A DNA stretch of 64,000 nt from the NCBI GenBank assembly GCA_017893485.1, contig CM030363.1:110107073-110171072 (forward strand), read 5' to 3'. The translations under genes and the position numbers were made by a program. Numbering within the stretch: position 1 is the first letter of the stretch; each line of letters begins with the position of its first letter. Below are positions 59,042-64,000 of this stretch, in pieces. Origin of the DNA: Hemerocallis citrina. Lineage: Eukaryota; Streptophyta; Magnoliopsida; Asparagales; Asphodelaceae. The notes below the pieces were generated by a model, which saw nothing but the letters and a program-made list of their open reading frames with translations, ran no database searches and was not told the DNA's origin.

Positions 59042-60227
59042 GGGTTTCGAATGGGGTCAACAGCAACAGGAGTCGTTCGACCAGCTCAAGGCTTACCTCG
59101 TCAATCCTCCCCTCCTCAGCAAACCAATTCCTGGCGAACCCCTCTACCTCTACCGTGCAGCCTCCGAGCAGACCCTCAGTGCTGTTTTAGTAAGGGAAGA
59201 AGACCGGGCTCAAAAACCCATATACTATGTGAGCAAAGTACTTCGGGACGCCGAGCTCCGCTACCCGAAGATAGAAAAGATGGCTTATGCCCTGGTGATG
59301 GCCGCGAGGAAGCTTTGCCCGTATTTTCAGTCCCATTCGGTGGTCGTTATTACCGACCAACCGCTGAAACAAGTGCTCCACAAGCCAGAGACCTCGGGCT
59401 GCCTGATGAAATGGTCTATCGAGCTGAGCCAACATGATATAACTTATCTGCCTCGGACCGCGATCAAGGCTCAGGCCTTAGTAGAATTCATAGTTGAAAG
59501 AACCATCCCCGAGTTCAGTCAAGCGATGAAGGGACCACCTGTCTGGTCAGTTTATGTGGACGGATCCTCCTGCAATGAGGGAAGCGGAGCCGGGGTCATT
59601 CTGGCAGGCCCAGATGACTTCATCCTCCAATACTCCCTCCGTATCAACTTCAAGGCCTCGAACAACGAAGCAGAGTACGAGGCACTCATAGCCGGCCTTG
59701 GAATGGCTCGAAATGCAGGGGCCCAATGCCTCCGGATCTTTAGCAACTCTCAGCTAGTCGTAAATCAGGTCCTCGGTGAGTATGAAGCACGCGATGACAG
59801 GATGGTTAAATACTTAGCCAAGGTCAGGAGCCTCATGGCACTGTTTAAAGAAGCCCTCATCCAGCGAATACCCCGGGAAGAAAATGCTCAGGCTGACGCC
59901 CTCTCCAAACTAGCCTCTTCCTCCCTCCAAGGTCTCGAGCAGACCGTCTTGATAGAGGTTCTCCTGAAGCCAAGTATAGAGGATGAAACTTCCGACTCTA
60001 TAGAGTCGCTGCCTGTCCTGCTTGAGGATAACTGGATGAAACCCCTCGTCGAATTCTTAAGGGACGGACTCCTCCCCGAGGATCCCAAGGAAGCTCGAAG
60101 AGTGAGAACCCGAGCCGAGCGTTATACACTGATCGGAGGCATCCTATATAAACGCTCTTTCACACAGGTAGACGGCAGGCCGTACCTGAGATGCCTCTCC
60201 CCCGGGCTGGCCGACTACACCCTGTAA
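59036..60227 (+). pseudogene. Tat RNase H and second (plant-type) RNase H
   Basis: KGFEWGQQQQESFDQLKAYL begins the first RNase H, with YLYRAASEQTLSAVLVREED. The second, called aRNH and diagnostic of the Tat lineage, starts WSVYVDGSSCNEGSGAGVIL (about 59545-59605). It continues with FKASNNEAEYEALIAGLGMA and EENAQADALSKLASSSLQGL, and its acidic residues are preserved. A connector with RYTLIGGILYKRSFTQVDGR leads to a TAA at 60225-60227, just before the integrase zinc finger. The frame is continuous over about 400 codons. Confidence 0.95.
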
Positions 60228-61297
60228 GAACTTCATGAGGGCATCGGCGGGGCACATTCGGGGTCCAGAGCTTTAGCCCGCAAAGTGTTGAATTACGGAT
60301 ATTTCTGGCCCACTCTCCTACGAGACGCCGAACGGTACGTTCGGCAATGCAGCTCCTGTCAGAAGTACTCCGACATCTGACGCCTCCCACAAGCTCCACT
60401 CACTTCCCTATCAATTCCGATCCCCTTTGCAATGGGGGGATGGATTTACTAGGGCCATTTCCACCACCTCCCGGACAGTTCAAATTCTTAGTCATGGCGA
60501 TTGACTACTTCTCGAAATGGATAGAGGCCGAGCCCTTGACCACGATCACCGAGAACAAGGTTGTTCAGTTCTTTTGGAAGAGCGTGATCTGTCGATTCGG
60601 TGTCCCTAGGGTCCTGATAACAGACAACGGAACACAGTTCACCGGGGCTGCCTTCCGAGCTCTATGCGAAGACCTTGCCATCCAACACCGGTTCTCCTCC
60701 ATTTCGCATCCCCAGTTGAATGGCCAAGCCGAAAATGCTAACCGACAGATCCTCTCCGCCATTAAGAAGAGGTTAGATAAGTGTTCCAAAGGCTTATGGG
60801 TCGATCAGCTTCCCAACATGCTGTGGAACTACCGCACCACAAAACGGACCGCCACAGGAGAGAGCCCATTTAATCTCACCTATGGGTTCAAGGCCATCAT
60901 CCCCCTAGAAGTCGAAATACCCTCTCTTCGTCTAATAGCTTATGAAGAAGAGCAAAACGCCAGAGAGCTCTGAGCAAGTCTAGACTTGATAGATGAGATC
61001 CAAGAAAGAGCTGTCATTCGTCAACAAAGCTACCGAAGAAGGATCGAGTTAGCATACAACAAGAGAGTCCGCCCCACGGACCTCAAAGAAGGGGACCTGG
61101 TCCTCAGAAAGTTGGCCGTCTCATTCCCAGGTCAGAAGAGCAAATTGGCCCCAAATTGGGAGGGACCTTACAAGATCGCCAAAGTAGTCAGCCCCGGCAC
61201 ATACAGACTAGAAGATCTCGAAGGCAGGGAGATCCCCAGAACTTGGAATGCCGACCATATCTTAAAATACCAAAAGAGAGCACCATTGCCTCTCTAA
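60228..61297 (+). pseudogene. Tat integrase
   Basis: The zinc finger is at 60228-60370 (LHEGIGGAHS ... CSSCQKYSDI), followed by shifts near 60380-60415. The catalytic core then has MDLLGPFPPPPGQFKFLVMA with IDYFSKW, VLITDNGTQFTG (about 60613-60650) and HPQLNGQAENANRQI (about 60708-60750), so the D-D-E triad is present. A TGA at 60971-60973 replaces an Arg codon. The C-terminal part (LKEGDLVLRKLAVSFPG, LAPNWEGPYKIAKVVSPGTY) ends at 61297. No chromodomain follows, as expected for Tat. Confidence 0.94.
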
Positions 61298-61475
61298 GTA
61301 TTTCGAGATATCGAACCGTTCCTCTCCTATTACTTGTAATGATTTTCTTTTAATTTTCTCTTGTAATAACGGCTCGTAACTTTAGAAGCAGCCGGCCATT
61401 AGTCATCAATAAAGAAAGTTTTTTCATATTTTACTTGTAAAAAGTGCTTACATCTCTCTCCCTTCACTCTTCACT
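61298..61475 (+). other. 3' untranslated start after pol
   Basis: AT-rich, with AATAAAG at 61409, a possible poly-A signal for the sense transcript, before the tandem array. Confidence 0.45.
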
Positions 61476-62400
61476 CTACCGATGGTTCGGAGTCCAACAC
61501 TCGGCTCGAACCTACTTCGCAAGTTCGCTCGTAAGCGAGCTAGAAGTAGGTTGCCGTTCAGAACTGCTCCCACAACTGTTGAACAACTCTACCGATAGTT
61601 CGGAGTCCAACACTCGGCTCGATCCTACTTCGCAAGCTCGCTCGTAAGCGAGCTAGAAGTAGGTCGCCGTTCGGAACTGCTCCCACAACCGTTGAACAAT
61701 TCTACCGATGGTTCGGAGTCCAACACTCGGCTCGATCCTACTTCGCAAGTTTGCTCGTAAGCGAGCTAGAAGTAGGTCGTCGTTCGGAACTGCTCCCACA
61801 ACCGTTGAACAACTCTACCGATGGTTCGGAGTCCAACACTCGGCTCGATCCTACTTCGCAAGTTTGCTCGTAAGCGAGCTAGAAGTAGGTCGCCGTTCAG
61901 AACTGCTCCCACAACCATTGAACAACTCTACCGATGGTTCGGAGTCCAACACTCGGCTCGATCCTACTTCGCAAGTTCGCTCGTAAGCGAGCTAGAAGTA
62001 GGTCGCCGTTCAGAACTGCTCCCACAACCGTCGAGCAACTCTAACGATGGTTCGGAGTCCAACACTCGGCTCGATCCTACTTCGCAAGTTCGCTCGTAAG
62101 CGAGCTAGAAGTAGGTCACTGTTCGGAACTGCTCCCACAACCGTTGAACAACTCTACCGATGGTTCGGAGTCCAACACTCGGCTTGATCCTACTTCGAAA
62201 GTTTGCTCGTAAGCGAGCTAGAAGTAGGTCGCCGTTCGGAACTGCTCCCACAACCGTCGAGCAACTCTAACGATGGTTCGGAGTCCAACACTCGGCTTGA
62301 TCCTACTTCGCAAGTTCGCTCGTAAGCGAGCTAGAAGTAGGTCGCCGTTCGGAGCTGATCCCTCAACTGTCGAGCAACTCTAACGGTGGTTCGGAGTCCA
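61476..62400. repeat. 113-bp tandem array, about eight units, each with a hairpin
   Basis: Units begin CTACCGATGGTTCGGAGTCC at 61476, 61589 and every 113 bp to about 62380, with a few per cent divergence; the last unit is degenerate. Each contains CCTACTTC ... TCGCT-CGTA-AGCGA ... GAAGTAGG, a near-perfect stem of about 40 bp in total. It lies between pol and the antisense ORFs. Open frames through it are repeat artefacts. Confidence 0.95.
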
Positions 62401-62935
62401 GAGTTCAGCTCGATTGCGCTAACCCATATACCCCGAGCCGAGCGGACGAGGGACTGACCCCCATATATGGAGAAAAATTCCGCCGAACAAATTTCACGAG
62501 TCTCAAAATGCGTGTTAGGACTTGATCAGCGGATCAGATCGTGCCACGTGTCCACAAAACGACAAGATAGTGTTTTCTTGGAACTCGTTCCTCCCACCTC
62601 GTGATGATCATGATCGACCGTCTAGATGTTGCCACGTGGGCTGAGTTTGATGTCCGAGCTATCGCACCTCAGAAGCGCACAGTCACCTCGGTATACTCCG
62701 AGCAAAAAACTAAAGTTCCGTAGCTAAAACACTTGAAGAAGATAACTAGGGGTTCTTTTGGTTCGAGTAGGGCAACTACGGCACAACAAGAGCAAAGCAA
62801 CATCGATTTTATGGAAACAAAGTGATAAATTTACAAGGCAAAGAGTTACAGCGAAAAAACGACTTGACAAATTTACAAGCTATGTCATTACAACAAGGAG
62901 ACGATGCAAGAAGTAAAAGGCACGATGCAACTCGT
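62401..62935. other. Non-coding stretch, likely trailer of antisense ORF B
   Basis: No open frame. On the minus strand, T-rich sequence with CATAAAATC near 62805-62813 could end the antisense transcript. A palindromic CCATATATGG lies near 62461-62470. Confidence 0.4.
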
Positions 62936-63652
62936 TCAGTGCCTCCTCGGGACAGGGACGTTCCGATTAAGAGACAATCGGGGTTTCCGTCTTTTTATCT
63001 CCGAGCTTGTCTCTAGGCCGACGAACTGCGAAGCCGCCTCGCCACTAATCCTAACGGTGGCTCCGACCGAGGCTCCACTCGAGCTAACAGCTACTCCGCT
63101 TTGTGCGTCGGCTGCTGTCCGACCAATAACTTGGCCATGATTCGCTAGCTCGTAAAAGGTGATCCCCCGTTCTCTCTCCACGCGGGTGCAAGAAGTGCTG
63201 CGGACATTAGCCCTCACAGGCTGAGGCTTCAGTCGAGCCACCTCCTCCTCGAGCTCAACGATCCTATCCTTCAGAGTGTCGTCCTTAACCATTATCTTGA
63301 ATCGAGGGAGTTCTGCCGAACCGGGGCACTCAGCGCTGTCGGATATAATACGACGTAAGTTAGTCACCTCGATGCTCTTGTCAACCGTGACCCTCTGCAG
63401 CGGTTCGACCTTCCTCGCGAGCTCGTCTCGCTCAGCCCGCACCGAGGCTAGCTCCTCCTCCTTCGTCGAGAACTCCTCCTCGACTATCCGTAGGTGATGA
63501 ACCTCGGCCAGAAGCTCACTGTACTTCTTCTCTACGTTGAGCGACATTCTTCAGATCAGCTCGATCTCACCCTCGAGTCGAGCCTCGCGAGATTGCTTAA
63601 ACAGCTCGGCACGACGCCGAGCTGCTACGGTATTGGGGGCATGATCGAGGAT
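62936..63652 (-). pseudogene. Antisense ORF B of the plus-strand Tat (coiled coil)
   Basis: From an acceptor-like TTGTATTTTAG (63653) the minus strand reads ILDHAPNTVAARRRAELFKQ, a TGA at about 63551-63553, and then 203 open codons from the ATG at 63547. The protein is a long coiled coil (YSELLAEVHHLRIVEEEFST, ELASVRAERDELARKVEPLQ, DRIVELEEEVARLKPQ), then a Ser/Ala/Val-rich part and a basic end (IKRRKPRLSLNRNVPVPRRH). Antisense extra ORFs are known in Tat-type elements. The function is unknown; a structural or chromatin-associated role is a guess. With one stop it is nearly intact, better kept than pol. Confidence 0.65.
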
Positions 63653-63812
63653 CTAAAATACAAGAACGTCACAATTGGGAGACTATACACCGACCCAAAC
63701 ACTTGGACAAATTTGAAATAAAATTTTCATTCATAAAAAGAAGAAGCGGTGGCCAGTCCGCAAAAAGGCATTACATTTTTGAAAGGAAAACAAAAAAAAG
63801 ACGACGAGAAGA
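63653..63812 (-). other. Spacer between the two antisense ORFs
   Basis: On the minus strand a T-rich trailer follows the ORF A stop, including ATGAATGAAAATTTTATTTC. It resembles the trailer at 17075-17171. It ends in the acceptor-like site at 63653. Confidence 0.5.
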
Positions 63813-64000
63813 TCAGGGGTCCACCTGCGTCATCGGCTCGACCACAGGCGCTTCGCCAGACGGCCCCTCATTTCTCGCCCCGGCCTGGGGGTTTGTCACC
63901 ACTACATCGGCGACCACCTCCTCGTCACCGTCGCCCTCTCCCTCGTCACCTTCCTCCTCTTCGCCTTCCCCCTCCTCGCCGTCTGATGCAGACCTGGGCC
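63813..64000 (-). CDS. C-terminal part of antisense ORF A of the plus-strand Tat
   Basis: From the window edge the minus strand reads an acidic run (SDGEEGEGEEEEGDEGEGDG), then EEVVADVVVTNPQAGARNE, and ends MTQVDP-stop at 63813-63815. The other Tat ends its acidic tail MEVDP-stop at 17074, and the sequences after the two stops are also similar. This marks the two as copies of one gene. The N-terminal part lies beyond the window. Confidence 0.6.
   Translation of the reverse strand, partial: PRSASDGEEGEGEEEEGDEGEGDGDEEVVADVVVTNPQAGARNEGPSGEAPVVEPMTQVDP

Larger units (their letters stand above)
53478..64000 (+). mobile_element. Plus-strand Tat element (Retand-like), running past the window
   Basis: In order: 5' LTR 53478-54242, primer site 54245-54260, gag, protease, RT (split by a solo LTR), RNase H, second RNase H, integrase, 113-bp tandem array, two antisense ORFs. 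The 3' LTR must lie beyond 64000. The dual RNase H and the antisense ORFs fit the Tat lineage. At least eight coding lesions make it inactive. It sits in the gag of the minus-strand Tat; the target duplication cannot be checked without the right end. Confidence 0.93.

Noticed and set aside
61476..62400. Regular repeat array that might be taken for CRISPR
   Set aside because: Units are directly adjacent 113-bp tandem copies without unique spacers, in a plant retrotransposon.

Overview
This window is plant nuclear DNA, almost certainly angiosperm, and it consists almost wholly of transposable elements. The evidence is chromodomain-bearing Ty3/gypsy (chromovirus, Tekay/Del-like) pol genes, Ty3/gypsy Tat-lineage pol with the extra plant-type second RNase H, LTRs of 3-4 kb, an initiator-tRNA-Met primer site (TGGTATCAGAGC), a plant L1-like LINE and a copia-like solo LTR. 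I see no host gene, rRNA, tRNA or CRISPR. The species cannot be named from the sequence.

Layout. 1-4857: 3' end of a plus-strand chromovirus (RNase H, integrase, chromodomain, 3' LTR). 4858-5410: U3 end of a minus-strand LTR. 5414-16383: a complete minus-strand Tekay-like element with 3.0-kb LTRs and duplicated target CACTG. 16384-20918 and 47959-53477: two halves of one decayed minus-strand Tat element. They are split at the same point of the RT gene by a plus-strand chromovirus (20919-47958, target copies TTGAT/CTGAT). That chromovirus is itself full of later insertions: solo LTRs at 20950-24940 (CTTTT), 28952-35606 (GTCAA), 40126-47185 (CATGA) and 41006-44504 (CAGTC), an inverted LTR from 28811, and a LINE with a 17-bp target duplication (31305-33985). 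The deepest path is five levels: Tat, chromovirus, inverted LTR, solo LTR, LINE. 53478-64000: a plus-strand Tat element (5' LTR, primer site, gag, protease, RT, two RNase H domains, integrase, 113-bp tandem repeats, antisense ORFs) that inserted into the gag of the minus-strand Tat. It is interrupted by a copia-like solo LTR at 57067-58302 and runs off the window.

Function. None of the elements looks autonomous now; each has stops, frameshifts or lost catalytic residues. The Tekay-like element at 5414-16383 is the best preserved, with RT-RNase H-integrase open over about 900 codons.

Most worth a second look. (1) Plant-type splice signals: several LTRs carry a donor downstream of their TATA box, and an acceptor lies a few bases before the gag start in both chromoviruses where this can be seen. 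Two further short introns are suggested, one exactly at the gag/protease boundary and one inside gag; removing either restores the frame. (2) Antisense genes in the 3' part of both Tat elements, with coiled coils, an acidic tail and their own intron, converge on pol across tandem repeats. (3) A LINE-like element carries only a zinc-knuckle ORF1-like gene. (4) A 16-bp motif is conserved in otherwise different LTRs.
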